From contig NC_084462.1 of NCBI RefSeq assembly GCF_027409185.1, positions 26,635,577-26,699,576 of the forward strand: a stretch of 64,000 nt of DNA, read 5' to 3'. The translations under genes were made by a program, and so were the position numbers. The notes beneath the pieces are model-generated. The model made no database searches and had not been told where the DNA came from. It saw nothing but the letters and a program-made list of their open reading frames with translations. The stretch is from Cynocephalus volans. Its lineage: Eukaryota > Chordata > Mammalia > Dermoptera > Cynocephalidae. The first letter of the stretch is position 1; the number at the start of each line of letters is the position of its first letter. Below, one piece after another: positions 1 to 10,759 of this stretch.

Positions 1-262
1 GGAGGGGTGGTGTCGAAGTGGAAAGCGGGCAGGTCGTGGGCAGGAAGGAACAAGTGAGGGAGGGGAATGTCAATACGTTGTCAGCCCTGCCTGGCCTTTG
101 GGGAAAACAACTCCAGACCGGGCAGCAAGGGGGAGCTGGACTGAGAGGCTGGGCCAGGGGCTGCTGATGGGGAGACCAGAGGAAGGAGAAGGGGCCAGAG
201 GAGGTCAAAATCAGACCCCATCCCTCCCAGGGGGCGTGGAAGTCTCAGCCCTATCCACTTAC

Positions 263-383
263 CAGGTGTGTATGAGCAGAGCCAGGAGGGCAACGAAGAG
301 GACAGCCAGCAGGACCAACAAGATGGCGATGATGACCAAGGTGCCTGCATTCTGGGGCCCTGGGGCAGCCCAGAATGCCTGGG
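263..383 (-). CDS. UPK3BL1: UPK3BL-like coding exon 5 (transmembrane)
   Basis: 121 bases, phase 1 in and 2 out, with acceptor CCCCCCAG and donor GTAAGT. It encodes AQAFWAAPGPQNAG followed by the hydrophobic transmembrane segment. An AG two codons further in would shift the frame and destroy the helix, so the first AG is chosen. Confidence 0.87.
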
Positions 384-3191
384 CTGGGGGGTGTGATGGT
401 GTCCACACAGGCAGGCAGGAAAAGAGATTTTATTTGACCTGAGATGGGGACCTTGGGCAGCCTCCAGATCAATCACCCTCCCCCCAAGGCCGGGGTGGGG
501 GAGCAGGCTGGGGGAGGGGCTCCTGCAGACAGCAAGATAGTAAGGGAGCCTCTGATCAGATGGCCTATTCCCCCCACCCCCACCCCCACCCCCAGCCCTC
601 AGGAGCCTCCGGGCCCCTCTGCCCCAGCTCTAGTGTTTGGCCTGCTTATCTGGCCCTATACCTTGCTGCAGATGGATCTCACTGGACCACTCTGTCTCAG
701 CCACAGGTCCCCTGTCACTCATCACCAGGAACTTCACCCTGAACAGGAGACCCAGCATTGGAGATGGGGGTCCCCTGGCTCCAAAACCCTCAGGCCCTGG
801 CACCTGTCAGTCTGTCCCCTTGACTCCCAGGGCCTGGAGAGAGCAGCCTGGGGCAAGAGGAGGGCTAAAAAGCACAGCCTTAGAGCTCAACAGAAGGTTT
901 GAATCTAAGTGTGACGTTTTCCAACTGAGTGACCTTGGGTGCATCCCTCATCCTCCCTGGGCCTCAGCGTCTTCATGTGGGAAATGTGCGTGGGATGGAT
1001 TAGATCTCCCAGCACTGAATACAAGGGAATCAAGCACTTAGGGAGGGACACAGGGGCTGAGTCTTGTTCCCCACCCAGGGGGACACCCTGTCTGGATAAG
1101 GAGACTCCACCTACAGGGTCCAGATGGCACACTGGGCCTGGGACTTGAGTTGGTGGGGACCTCTGAGGTAATTCACCAAGGCTTCCCCAGCCCCTGCTCC
1201 CTGCCTGACCCTCCCATTGGCAGAACTAGAACAAAGGACTCAGGTGCCCTGCGTGGGACCCAGTGAACGCCCTAGGAAATGCCCGAGGTTGAGGATTGGG
1301 CACAAGCAGGAGCATCCCCAACTCAGCTGGGGCCTGGCAAAGCCGCTCACCTGTAGGGCCCCAAGCCTGGCAGGGGGTGGTTGCAGCCCCTTGTCATTGG
1401 GGAGCAGCGGGTATCGTTGCCAACGCGGAGGACACGGAGCTGGCTGCTGGCCTGGCCGCCCGGGTAGAGTGCTCGGTTGGCCATCAGCGTGAGGTAGTAG
1501 CCCCTCTGGAGGAAACTGGCAGGGGTGGGGATGTCCTCTATATTCTGGGGGTCAGTGAAGTTCTGGGTGGCTAAGGGGTACCACAGGTCAGACAGTGGGG
1601 GCTGCACAGTCAGGACTCCACCCGCATCCCACCAGACCTGACAGCCCCCCGGCCATGGGCCCTGCAGCATCTAACCCCCCTCCGACCTGCCCCTCCTCTC
1701 AGGCCCGCCTGCCCATTTCACCAAGGGAAAACCAGCGCCTGGCCCCAGCAGCACTCACCATTGCTGTGGGCCACCACCAGCCAGATGGGGTCCAAGTCAG
1801 AGATGCTGAGATGACTGAATTGGCCCCAGGGCTGCTCCAGCGTGAAGGTGGCCTGGGTGATCTTCCCCGCCAGGCTGGCACTTGAGAGCTGAGGCACATA
1901 GCTGATGCGCTCTGAGGTGGGTGACAGGGGAGGGCAGAGGGAAGAGGCTAAGCAGGGCAACCAAGCCCCCAACAGCACTGGTCTCCGCCAGCCCAGTCTG
2001 AGGGTGGAGACACAGACCTAATCGTCACGTCAGGCATTAATCAGGAAGTCTCCCTGGCAACTCTGTATGGGGCATGGTGGGTGGCCTGGGTCCAGCCCCT
2101 TGCTGCTCTCTTGGGAGCCTACTATGTGTGGACACTGTCAAGGTGAGGCCCATCCGATCCTGCCCTGCCCCACCAGTGCCACTAGGGTCTCCAAGAGACC
2201 AGCAGGGCCCAGGGAAGGGCAGGCAGATGGAGGCACATGAGGCCCCTCCGCCAGCTGCAGGCACAGTTCTGGGCCTTGTTGGGGTGAGACTCAGATCTGG
2301 GGGCAGCCCAAACCCTAGGCTGAACTCTGCCCATGACATGAGCAGTGATCTTGATTTGAATCCCTACAGCTCCACCCACATGGTCCAGGTTGGTTTGTTT
2401 GATTGGAGGAATGAACGGCTTGGGAGGGGTGGGGGTCCACGGAACCCTCAGGCGCATCCATGAACCAACCATCCAGAGGCAGCCATGGGCTCTGGGGCCA
2501 AGGGCTGGCTCAGCGTCTAGGATTCCTCTCCTCCCTGCCCAGTTCTTTGCCACCTCCAACCCTGACCCCGAGGCATCTTCACTCCAGGACCTTGTCCTCC
2601 TCTCAGCTCCTCACAGCCTCATCTGGGGAAGTGGGGGAACAAGCAGCTCTCGTCCATATTCCAGAGGGGACTCAGGATTGGCAACATGGCCTGTGTCCAG
2701 CCTTGCTGCTCAGGGGGTTCAGACCACCTAACTCCTCCCTGAGCCCCCCAAGACAGGAGCGAGACTGTAGTGCCCCTCCTCCCCCCAGTCCCAAACACTG
2801 GGGAGGAGCAGAAACATGAGGGGGCTCTTATGCACGTCTCCAACAACCCCCCTTCCTGTTCAATTTGATGTGATTCATCTCCATTTAATTCAGCTCAACT
2901 TTAAAGGTGCAGACTAGAACCTCAGGGAGGGGGACAGGTATCTGTTGTGTGGCTGCTTTTGGTGGGCTGTCTCCCCTGATCCACCCAAGTCCCAGTCTCC
3001 AGCCATGGGTGAGGCTCAGGAGGCAGCTGGGGAGGTGGGCTCTGTCCTCCTGAGACCCAGTGGGCACCCTGCCCCAGCCCCCCAGCCCACTCACCCAGGC
3101 CCATCCTGGGCTGGACATGGGTCAGCAGCAGCAAGAGTGGCATCAGCAGCCAGGACTGTTCCCCACCAAGCCCCATGGCCAGACCAAGCAT
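263..3191 (-). CDS. UPK3BL1: Uroplakin 3B-like protein (UPK3BL), 5 of probably 6 coding exons
   Basis: Single-pass membrane protein of the uroplakin III family; its role is poorly known and is inferred from relatives that pair with UPK1B in urothelial plaques. Coding exons (minus strand): 3191-3095, 1911-1759, 1570-1351, 738-662, 383-263. Each has AG/GT borders, and intron phases are 1,1,2,1 and 2 at the last donor. Residues 1-32 hold a signal peptide with a leucine run. The ectodomain contains ISYVPQLS, TFTLEQP, IWLVV and GYYLTL, as in human UPK3BL1. Sequons are N83-A-T, N87-F-T and the N of VGNDT. Residues about 197-221 (TLVIIAILLVLLAVLFVALL) form the membrane helix. The frame ends two bases into a Cys/Trp codon at the donor, and no good last exon is visible in 1-262, so the short cytoplasmic tail probably lies beyond the left edge. 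A second in-frame ATG (codon 6) is possible. Family confident; the numbered paralogue less so. Confidence 0.9.
568..596. repeat. (CCCCCA)n short tandem repeat in UPK3BL-like intron 4
   Basis: Four or more C-runs separated by single A bases on the plus strand. On the transcribed-sense (minus) strand these are runs of five or more G with one-base loops, a textbook G-quadruplex pattern. Confidence 0.85.
662..738 (-). CDS. UPK3BL1: UPK3BL-like coding exon 4
   Basis: 77 bases, phase 2 in and 1 out, with acceptor GTTCAG and donor GTATAG. It encodes VKFLVMSDRGPVAETEWSS, matching the membrane-proximal ectodomain of uroplakin 3 proteins. Confidence 0.88.
896..1035 (+). repeat. MIR fragment
   Basis: The core reads like a MIR: gagtgaccttgggtgcatcc, then a cctcagcgtcttcatgtggg stretch followed by a degraded AAATG. 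It lies in UPK3BL-like intron 3. By-eye match to the recalled consensus. Confidence 0.7.
1351..1570 (-). CDS. UPK3BL1: UPK3BL-like coding exon 3
   Basis: 220 bases, phase 1 in and 2 out, with acceptor CCCTTAG and donor GTGAGC. It encodes the QNFTDPQNIEDIPTP to HPLPGLGPYR part of the ectodomain, including the conserved VLRVGND motif and the Cys residues shared with UPK3B. Confidence 0.9.
1759..1911 (-). CDS. UPK3BL1: UPK3BL-like coding exon 2
   Basis: 153 bases, phase 1 in and phase 1 out, with acceptor CACCTCAG and donor GTGAGT. It encodes the start of the uroplakin ectodomain (ISYVPQLS, TFTLEQPWGQF, IWLVVAHSN) and closes on the first base of the codon that completes the N-A-T sequon. Confidence 0.9.
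3095..3191 (-). CDS. UPK3BL1: UPK3BL-like coding exon 1 (start and signal peptide)
   Basis: 97 coding bases from the ATG at 3191-3189 to a donor (GTGAGT) directly below 3095. It encodes 32 residues plus one base, with a hydrophobic LLMPLLLLLT core typical of a signal peptide. The N-terminus is shorter than the human one I recall. No in-frame stop was seen in the few codons just upstream, so the 5' UTR extent is unknown. Confidence 0.85.
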
Positions 3192-4219
3192 CCCGCCGGC
3201 TGCCTGTCGTCCAGCTGCCTGTCTGCAGCGTCCACAGCTGCAGTGGCTCTGCCGCCTGTGCTGGGCTGGGGGGAGCTGCTTCTGGCACCTCCCACTGCCC
3301 CTCCTGGGTGCCCCCTCCTCCCAAACAACTGGTCAGACAGGTTTGGGGGCAGAATCTGCAGGCCCCGTGGATCTGGCATCACTCGGGAGAGCTGAAGAGA
3401 ACAATTGGCTGCTACCGCCAAGACAAGCCCGGACACCCTTTCCCCACTCCAGAGGGCCTGGCCAGGGAGGGGCCAAGGAAGGAGGAGGCTGCCCCGGGGT
3501 CCAGGCTACCCCAGTGGCAATCCTGCCACGCCCGCCCTGTGGCATCTCCTCAGCCAAGCAGTCTCCAACCTGGCAATGAAGGTCCCTTGCAGCCCCCCAT
3601 ACAGAAGGGAGTTACCCTCAATTTCCAGATAAAGCAGAGAGGGAAAGAGTCTTGTCCGAGATCCCCCAGGCAGGCAGCAGGGCAGAGCTGGGGATTAGGT
3701 CCCACCCAAATGCTAGTTCTCGGCACTCCCTGTGTGGTCCCGCTGTCCCCCTGCAGCCTGGCCCAGGAGGGGTTCCCGGTCATCGCCCTCCCTCATCTCT
3801 GTACCAGGAAAGGGCAGTCGCTCCTCAGAGACAGAAAGTTGCCAGATGGGGCCCAGGGCAGGTGGGTGGAGCACGTGTGGCTGGCTTGAAGCTCTGCCCC
3901 TCAGCCCAGTCTGCATACCTGGCAGTGCCACCCTCTAAAAGTCAGATTATGCCAGGAGGCGTCTCTCCTGAAACCCCAGCAGACTGTCTCTGCCCATGGC
4001 CTCCGTTCCTGGGTGAGAAGGGGCTTCCCCTGATGGGGACATATCTCAGTTCCCTGGGGATGGAGAGGATGTCACATATTCACCCCAGCTCACAAGAACA
4101 ACTTCTGGAAGGAACTTCTGATATGAGCAGTTTAGGCCAGAAACCTCAAGCACATTGAGGTGGGAAAAGGTTGAGAATCACTGGCCACCAAATACTTAAA
4201 GTCGAGGTCCTCCCAATCA
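3192..4219. other. Sequence upstream of UPK3BL-like gene, no gene seen
   Basis: This GC-rich stretch should include the 5' UTR and promoter of the UPK3BL-like gene just above 3191. I see no TATA box at a convincing position, no CpG island and no exon. The long plus-strand open frame here (2945-3889) is discussed under rejected items. Confidence 0.5.
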
Positions 4220-4490
4220 GGCTGCCTCACTCCTTGCTGCTTCCCTCTGGGAGCAGGCAGTGCTCCCTGACACCTCCGAGCCTTTGCAAGTGCTGTTCTC
4301 CTGCCTGGAATCCCCTCCTCCCTGAGGAGAGAACTCCTACTTCTACTTCAAAACCCAGTTCAGACAGCACCTCCTCTGTGAAGTCCTCCCAGACACTCTT
4401 TCCAGCCTGTTTTCCCAACCCCCAAACAGAATCTCCCTCCTTTCTCAGTGTTGCCATGGTGCTTTATACAGACTGGTGTCCTCCCTGCTA
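4220..4490 (+). repeat. L2 LINE 3' fragment
   Basis: Phrases such as 'cctttgcaagtgctgttctcctgcctggaa' (read in two parts) followed by 'ttcaaaacccagttcag' and 'gtgaagtcctcccagacact' are characteristic of the L2 3' region, plus orientation. Confidence 0.7.
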
Positions 4491-4570
4491 CTCAGGAATG
4501 ACCGGGCAGCCACGTCCCGTCCACCCGCTCTGGGTCCAGGCTGTGCTAGGGCAGTGGGAGGCTAACTGCC

Positions 4571-4926
4571 TCAGTCTTTTGGGGCTGCTATAACAAAATA
4601 CCATAGACTGAGTGCCTAGTAAACAACAGAAATTTATTTCTCACGGTGCTAGAGGCTGGGAAGTCCAAGATCAAGACTGATACACTTGGTGTCTGGTGAG
4701 GGCCCACTTTCTGGTTCATAGACAGTTCCTTCTAACTGTGTCCTCACATGGTAGAGGGACGAGGGAGCTCTCTGGGGTCTCTTTTATAAGGACACTAATC
4801 CCATTCATGAGGGCTCCACCCTCATGACCTGATCACCTCCCTGAGTCCCCACATCTTAAAACTATTACCTTGGGGGTTAGGTTTCAACATAGGAATTTGG
4901 GGGGGACACCAACATACATACCACAG
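4571..4926 (-). repeat. MLT1-type (ERVL-MaLR) solo LTR
   Basis: On the plus strand it reads ggctgctataacaaaatacc, then acagaaatttatttctcac, then the cttttataaggacactaatc and ctcatgacctgatcacctcc blocks, ending in cataccacagca. This is the reverse complement of a MaLR LTR. It is a solo LTR with no coding sequence, an old fixed copy. Confidence 0.8.
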
Positions 4927-5419
4927 CACTGACCATTGTCATTATTATAGGTCCCAGGCACCCTGTGTCATCAAAGCCTGGAGTTAGCTGAGAGCAAGCC
5001 AGTGTGGTTTCCAGGCCCTGGGAAGAGCTGCTGCTCACAGTAAGAATGGGTCACAAGCGCCTCCAGCCTGGTTTCAATGTCACAGGACACATTAGGACCA
5101 AAGCTGGTTGTACAGGTGCTAACAGAGCCCTTCCCCATGGCAACAGTTCAGAATCCTCTTCTGGTTCTCCAGCACTAGTGGCCACAACAACCCACATCCC
5201 CAGCCAAGCCTGGGAGAGGAGAGAGACACCATCTTTCTCTCTGACCTGGCTTTGACGATTCTTCACGGCCAAGGTTCTTGGAAGGTGGTCTGCACTTGCT
5301 TATCACCTGCTATGCATTCTGGCCTCGCACCATGTGGCTCCCATCCCACAACTCCTCAAGGTCACCAATGGCTCTGTGACTACCAAGTCCAGCAGACCCC
5401 TGCCCGCTCTTGTTAAGCA

Positions 5420-5700
5420 TCAACGCCCCCCTTTAGGGAGTAGTTTTTATTTTTTTATTTATTATTATTATTTTTTAATTTCAAAACAGCCGTAAACATT
5501 CTCTGGTCAGTATAATACATTTACATGCTATCTGATGGCCACCCACATACATAATTTTTCTTCCCCAAAATACTTGAACTGTGCCTATTGTGTATTACAG
5601 TAAACTTCAAAAAAATAAAATATTCCTATCAGCACTACATAATTACCCAGTAGGTTTTTTGTGACCAGCTCTTTACTGGGACATGCTAACAGAATGTTTC
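5420..5700. repeat. AT-rich stretch with (T/ATT)n tract, origin unclear
   Basis: A T/ATT-rich run near 5445-5480 is followed by AT-rich sequence unlike the GC-rich flanks. It may be an old retroelement tail; no family recognised. Confidence 0.4.
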
Positions 5701-6079
5701 AGACTTTCCAAGTTTTAAAATGACAAAATTTCATCAGAGACTGACTCAGCCCCAAGGGGCCAAAACCCAGGCAAAGGCTTAGGGAAAGGCAGAAGAGATC
5801 TGGGCCGAAGGGAGGCTGAGCAGGGCAGGGGAGTTCTGGTGTGCTAGGGGGAAGCCTCAGCCAAAAGCCACCAAGCCAACCTCTGAAAACGTCCTGTTGC
5901 TTTGCAGCTCTGCGCCTTGGCTCAGCGCGCTGGGAGGGCCCTGGCTGCCTTTCCACGTGCAGCTAACTCTCAGCCTTCAGTCCTAGCCTGGGGTTGGCAC
6001 TACTAGAAATCATCCCTCAGTTGGCCTTGGTGCCCACCCCTTCCAGCACTCCCTAGCACCTGGCAGCCTCCTCTGTCTT

Positions 6080-6311
6080 ATACAGTAGTCCCCTCTTGTC
6101 CACGGAGGATGCCTTCCAAGAGCCACCTGTGGACGCCTGAAACCACGGACAGTCAAACCCTCTATACACTTTCTTCCTATACACATACACCTACGATAAA
6201 GTTTAGTTTATAAATTAGTCAGAGTAGGAGATTAACAACAATAACTAACAATGCAATAGAACAATTACAAAATATACTGTAATAAGATTTAGGTGAATGT
6301 GATCTCCCCCG
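6080..6311 (+). repeat. Tigger/MER2-like non-autonomous DNA transposon fragment
   Basis: It starts with cagtagtcccctcttgtcca and continues through cgcctgaaaccacggacag, then acctacgataaagtttag and gagattaacaacaataac. This matches a recalled human MER2/Tigger-type element. It is interrupted by a SINE at 6312-6411 and may resume at 6412. The exact subfamily was not checked. Confidence 0.6.
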
Positions 6312-6411
6312 CCCCCTTTTTTTTTTTGGTGGCTGGCTGGCATGGGGATCCGAGCCCGTGACTTCAGTGTTCTCACATTGTGCTCTGAGCAACTGAGCCA
6401 ACCAGCTAGCC
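6312..6411 (-). repeat. Monomeric tRNA-Ile-like SINE (CYN type)
   Basis: A T-run on the plus strand leads into ggtggctggctggcatgggg, gatccgagcccgtgac and gagccaaccagctagccc. Read on the minus strand this is a monomer with A and B box regions and a poly(A) tail. It is inserted in the MER2-like element. Confidence 0.85.
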
Positions 6412-7059
6412 CTCTCTCACTTTTTCTTTCTCTCTTTCAAAGTAACAGGTTTGGACAGCAGCTGACCACGGTGACTGAAACTGTGGAAAGCGAGACCTCG
6501 GGTAAGGGAGGACTACTGGAATCATTATAACATAGCCAACGTGTCGTCACAACAGTGCGTCCCTGCACACGTCTGCCATCCGTCCCCTCCTCCACTGGAA
6601 GCTCCATGAAGGCGGGAACTGGCCTTTACTGGGGGCCTAGTATCTCACGCAGGACCCTCCACAAAGCAGGCATTTCAGCACGTGGCAGTCACCCTGCTGG
6701 CTTTCACAGGCAGGTCATCCAGCGATCAGCATTGGTCACTGGACACAGAGGTCAGATGGGCAGAACTGTAAGCAGTTCTGTGGACCTCTGAGAGAGCAGG
6801 ACCTCCTGTGCCCAGACACAGGCACAAGGTCAGAAGAGAGGAGGACATGAGTGGGTCCCATGGGAGCCCTGTCGGCAAGTCCAGGTCAAGCCGAGCCCTG
6901 GAAAGGCTTTCTTTATCTACTCAACTTTTTATTACAGAAACGTTTGTACCTATAGAAAAGGAGAAAGAACAGGACATTGAACACTATATATACAGCCCCC
7001 GTCAGATTCAGCAATTTGACACTTTGTTATATCTGCTCCCTATCCTCTCTTCTCACATG

Positions 7060-7140
7060 TATAACGTTATTACATATATAATGTCACACTCTCCATATAT
7101 CTATAGATGTGTGTGTATGTGTACACACACATATAGATAA
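7060..7140. repeat. Degenerate (TA)n/(GT)n microsatellite
   Basis: Alternating tatata, gtgtgt and acacac blocks give a partly self-complementary tract that could form a hairpin. Intergenic. Confidence 0.7.
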
Positions 7141-7279
7141 TATACTTTTTTCTTCCTCTCTCCCTTTTGAAAGGCAGCTGAAAGCAGCCTTAGGACGTGG
7201 GAACAGCTTGCTTCTCCTTTTTGAAAGCACGTTCCTGCTCATCGACTCATCATCCCAGGCTCCCAGAGGAGGGTGGGGC

Positions 7280-7420
7280 AGGCATCGTGATTAATCTCAT
7301 CATACAGATGAGAAAACTGGGCCCCAGCAGGGAGAGGAGCTTCCTGTGGCCCCACAGCAGGGCCGTGGCAGAGCTGGGACTCGAGCCCAGGCCTCCTGAT
7401 ATCCACTCAGGACCCTCTCC
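7280..7420 (-). repeat. MIR fragment
   Basis: Reads 'cagatgagaaaactgggccc' then 'gcagagctgggactcgagcc', the reverse complement of a MIR core. Confidence 0.7.
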
Positions 7421-7599
7421 CTTTTCCGTTTTTTGATCTGAGTTAATTTGGCGTGCGTGGGAGCCAATGATTGATTGAACTCCTCAGTTCATGGTACCCT
7501 TCATTACTGCACTGCAGGAGGCCCTGCTTTTGTTTATTTCTTCTCTTTGTCCCCATCTCCATCCCATCCCTCCCTCTCCCCCGGGGCAGTTTGTTATAT

Positions 7600-8110
7600 G
7601 TCCTTGTATCAGTTACCTATGGCTGCTGTAACAAATCACCCCAGAACTGGCAGCTAAAAATAATAAACATCTGTAATCTCAGCGTTTCTGAGGGTCAGGA
7701 ATCTGGGGGCAGTTTCTGGGTGATTCTGGCTCAGTGTCTCTCATGAGGTCACAGTCAAAGACTCAGCTGGTGCAGCCATCATCCAAAGGCCCAGCTGGGG
7801 CTGGAGGAGCCATTTCTAAGATGACTGATGCACATGGCTCCTGGCAGGAGGTCTCAGTCCTTCTCCACATGGATCTCTCCAAAGGGCTGTCTGAGTGTCC
7901 ACATGACCTGGCAGCTTGTGATCCAAAAGAGAAAGCAGCAGGAGCCACATGTCTTCTATGACCCAGCCTCAGAAGTGACCTACCATCACTTCTCCTGAGT
8001 TCTATTGGTCACACAGACCACACCCCCTGGGCCAATGTGGGCGGGGCCTGTACAAGGGTGTGAACACCAGGCATTGAGGATCGGTGGGACCATCTCAGGC
8101 TGGATGCTGC
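7600..8110 (-). repeat. Old LTR-type repeat
   Basis: A long old copy: 'ggctgctgtaacaaatcacc', 'ggtgattctggctcagtgtc', 'tctcatgaggtcacagtcaa', 'tctattggtcacacagacca'. I recognise it as a common mammalian LTR-like repeat in reverse orientation but cannot fix the subfamily. No coding sequence. Confidence 0.6.
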
Positions 8111-8149
8111 AGCCCTGGAATATGTGTGTTGTCTCCCAAAACAGGCCAG

Positions 8150-8730
8150 GTTATTTTGGCTGTCTTTAATTTAAGTGGTTTTGTGCTACAGGCTTCGTTC
8201 TGTTTCTTACTTTTTTCACTAAACACCATTTAAGCTTCATCACATGTACAATGAATCAGTTGCTTCTCTTTACTGCATAAAATTCCATAGCGAACAACAC
8301 CCACATGTTACATACTATCTCGGAGTCCTCAGGACCACAGGCAGCCCTGCAGGGAGCCCCCTCATGAATACGGACTTGTAGAAAGATTTCTCTGGGACTT
8401 TTACCCAGGAGCAAGATAGCTAAGTGACAGGGAGTACGCGCGCACAGTCTCACTAAATACCGCCAGCCTGGTTTCTAGCGCGGCAGTATGAGGTTACATC
8501 TCCAGCCGCAGCACACGAGAGTTCTTTTTTCTCCCATTCTCCTCAACCCTTATAATTCAACTTTCTAATTTCTACCAATCTGATGGAAACAAAGCAGTGT
8601 CACATTTTTAATTTGCATTTCTCAGCTTACTAGTGAGATTAAACAACTCATCAGGTATGTGCCAAGCATCTGAGTTTCTACTTCCGTGACTTTTCTGCTC
8701 TTAACTCTTTTAAAATGGAATTTTGAGTCT
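8150..8730 (-). repeat. L1 fragments (ORF2 3' part), decayed
   Basis: Near 8256-8300 the minus strand translates to a MEFYAVKRSN-like peptide, close to the C-terminal MEYYAAIKKNE of L1 ORF2p. Near 8585-8640 the plus strand 'tttttaatttgcatttctc' is antisense L1. Stops and gaps show it is dead. Confidence 0.65.
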
Positions 8731-8949
8731 TTTTCTTGTTCATTTACAGGAGTTCCCAGAGGCATTTACTGGGAAGGCAATGAAGCTTAAACTTCAGGAC
8801 CCCTTACCTGCCTGGCGTAGGAACGACCAGTGGAAGAGAAAAGAGTATTAGAAACAGGCCCGTTTGCCTCAGACAGCTTGATATATAAAAGTGGCTCCAC
8901 AAAACAGTGGGGAGAGAACAGATTGTTTAGTCAAAAATATCAAGTGGAA

Positions 8950-9120
8950 GGGCCGGCCTGTGGCTCACTTGGGAGAGTGTGGTGCTGATAACACCAAGGC
9001 CACGGGTTCGGATCCCTACATAGGGATGGCCGGTTTGCTCACTTGGGAGAGTGTGGTGCTGACAACACCAAGTCAAGGGTTAAGATCCCCTTACTGGTCA
9101 TCTTAAAAAAGAAAGAAAGA
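8950..9120 (+). repeat. Dimeric tRNA-Ile-like SINE (CYN type) with target-site duplication
   Basis: The left unit begins ggccggcctgtggctcactt and contains ggtgctgataacaccaagg; the right unit contains ggtgctgacaacaccaagtc and ggttaagatccccttac, then an A/GAAA tail. It is flanked by a perfect 15-base duplication, aaatatcaagtggaa (8935-8949 and 9121-9135). Confidence 0.95.
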
Positions 9121-9349
9121 AAATATCAAGTGGAATCCCTACCTTGAACCTGGAGGAGCCCTACCGTACCATTCTCTGGTCAAACTCCCTCCTTTTCTTA
9201 GAGGACTGCCCACATTTATAGGTTTCAGGTCCCACAAAACCTAGGTCTCTCACTGCAGGTTATATAATACATATAACTATAAACATAAATTCTAGGTATA
9301 CTATATTCTGGGTAATAGAATCTAGGTCAACTTTAGACAATGCAATTCT

Positions 9350-9600
9350 GTCTGTTAATATTATCCATGGTATTCCTCTTTTGAAGTTAGTCAAGCCGTC
9401 AATTTTTTACCTTAATGGTTTGTGCTTTACATTTTTTGTTTAAGAATTCAATCCCACTTCCAAATCACAAATACATTGTTCTGCATTTTCTTCTATCAGT
9501 CTTACCATTTTACTTTTCAATCTTTAATCCACTTGGAGTCCATCTTTGTATATGGTGTAAGGTAGGGAAACTTGTGCATTTGTAGATTAACTCTAGACAC
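9350..9600 (-). repeat. L1 fragment
   Basis: The plus-strand stretch 'tttgtatatggtgtaaggta' is the antisense of a common L1 ORF2 segment. Short, degraded, intergenic. Confidence 0.55.
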
Positions 9601-9659
9601 TATATAATTTTTTATGCTTAAGTGAATATCTTTTCTTAAAAATATATTATATTTATTAG

Positions 9660-9785
9660 GGGTTTTTTTTGTTTGGGGTTTTTTGGGGGGTTTTTTTTGC
9701 AGCTGGCCGGTAAGGGGATCTGAACCCTTGACCTTGATATTACAATACCACGCTCTAACTAACTGAGCCAACCAGCCAGCCCTAA
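9660..9785 (-). repeat. Monomeric tRNA-Ile-like SINE (CYN type)
   Basis: A T/G-rich tail is followed by gcagctggccggtaagggga and taactgagccaaccagcc. Its minus strand is a tRNA-Ile-like monomer. A 9-base duplication, atttattag, flanks it (9651-9659, 9786-9794). Confidence 0.9.
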
Positions 9786-10700
9786 ATTTATTAGTTGGCA
9801 TTGCTCATGGGAGAAATTTGCTGGACTCTTCCCCAACATCCCACAGCCCACGCAACTGGCTGAGCCCTTGGACAGGGTCAAGGTGCCCACCCCCAGAAGG
9901 GGTTTTTACCTCCAGCAGAGGCAGGACCTTCAGAGGAGCCAAGCTGGTAAGAAAACACCTGCTTTATAAAGTTAAACACAAAAGTCCCCAAAGCTGAGCA
10001 GACATTGGATCCCGAAAGAACACCTTTTTGGGGGAGGCAGGGGTGGGTGGTCAAGTGTGGAGATGCGCTGGAGCCGCCAGGACCAGCTCACAAGAGCCCG
10101 CAGTGACATCTCCCAGCTCTGTGCTAGTGACATCAAGCTGGGAGCCTGAAATTGGGCACGGGGGATGATTTCACCTCGGAAGTCAGCAAATGATACAAAT
10201 CAGGGCTCCATAGTTTATTCCCCAAGACCTACCTTGTTTGCACCTTGGGTGACTCATGAGGCAGGGTGGGGCTCCCAGTGGCCTTCTCACGCAGGAAAAC
10301 CATGTAAAGTCTCCCAAAGGCCCACCCCACTCCAGGTCACCAAACAAGGCCCCAGCTCCATGACAACCCTCACACCCATTCTCTGAGGAGGCACACAGGA
10401 AAAGCTGGGGACCTCCAAGGGGAGCGAGTCTTCACCCCCACAGAGAGAGGCCCCAGATTTGGCGCCCAGGACTTTGTCTGGGCAGAGAGAGAATGTGCAG
10501 ATGACCTAGTCCCTCCTCCTCCAGCAGCTCGGCTCAGCCTCTCCCCAGGCCCTGATGGGGCTATGTCTGTGCTAACATCAAGGGGAAAGACCCCACTCTG
10601 GCCCTAACCCATTCTACTACATGGTGGCCCAGCCCCTCATGCTTTGCTTGTACACCTCTCACAACAAGCAGCTCACACCTCCAAAGTCTAGTTCAAGCGT
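9786..10700. other. Intergenic, nothing recognised
   Basis: Moderately GC-rich unique-looking sequence. Short open frames only, with no paired splice sites and no known protein similarity seen. Confidence 0.4.
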
Positions 10701-10759
10701 CATGGATCTGCACACATAAGCCAGAAAGCTCTTTCTTTTAGTGGGGAATGCTTCCTTCC

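Noticed and set aside
2945-3889. 314-residue open frame on the plus strand
   Set aside because: It lies opposite UPK3BL-like exon 1, is GC-driven, lacks recognisable domains and crosses no splice site. A chance frame.
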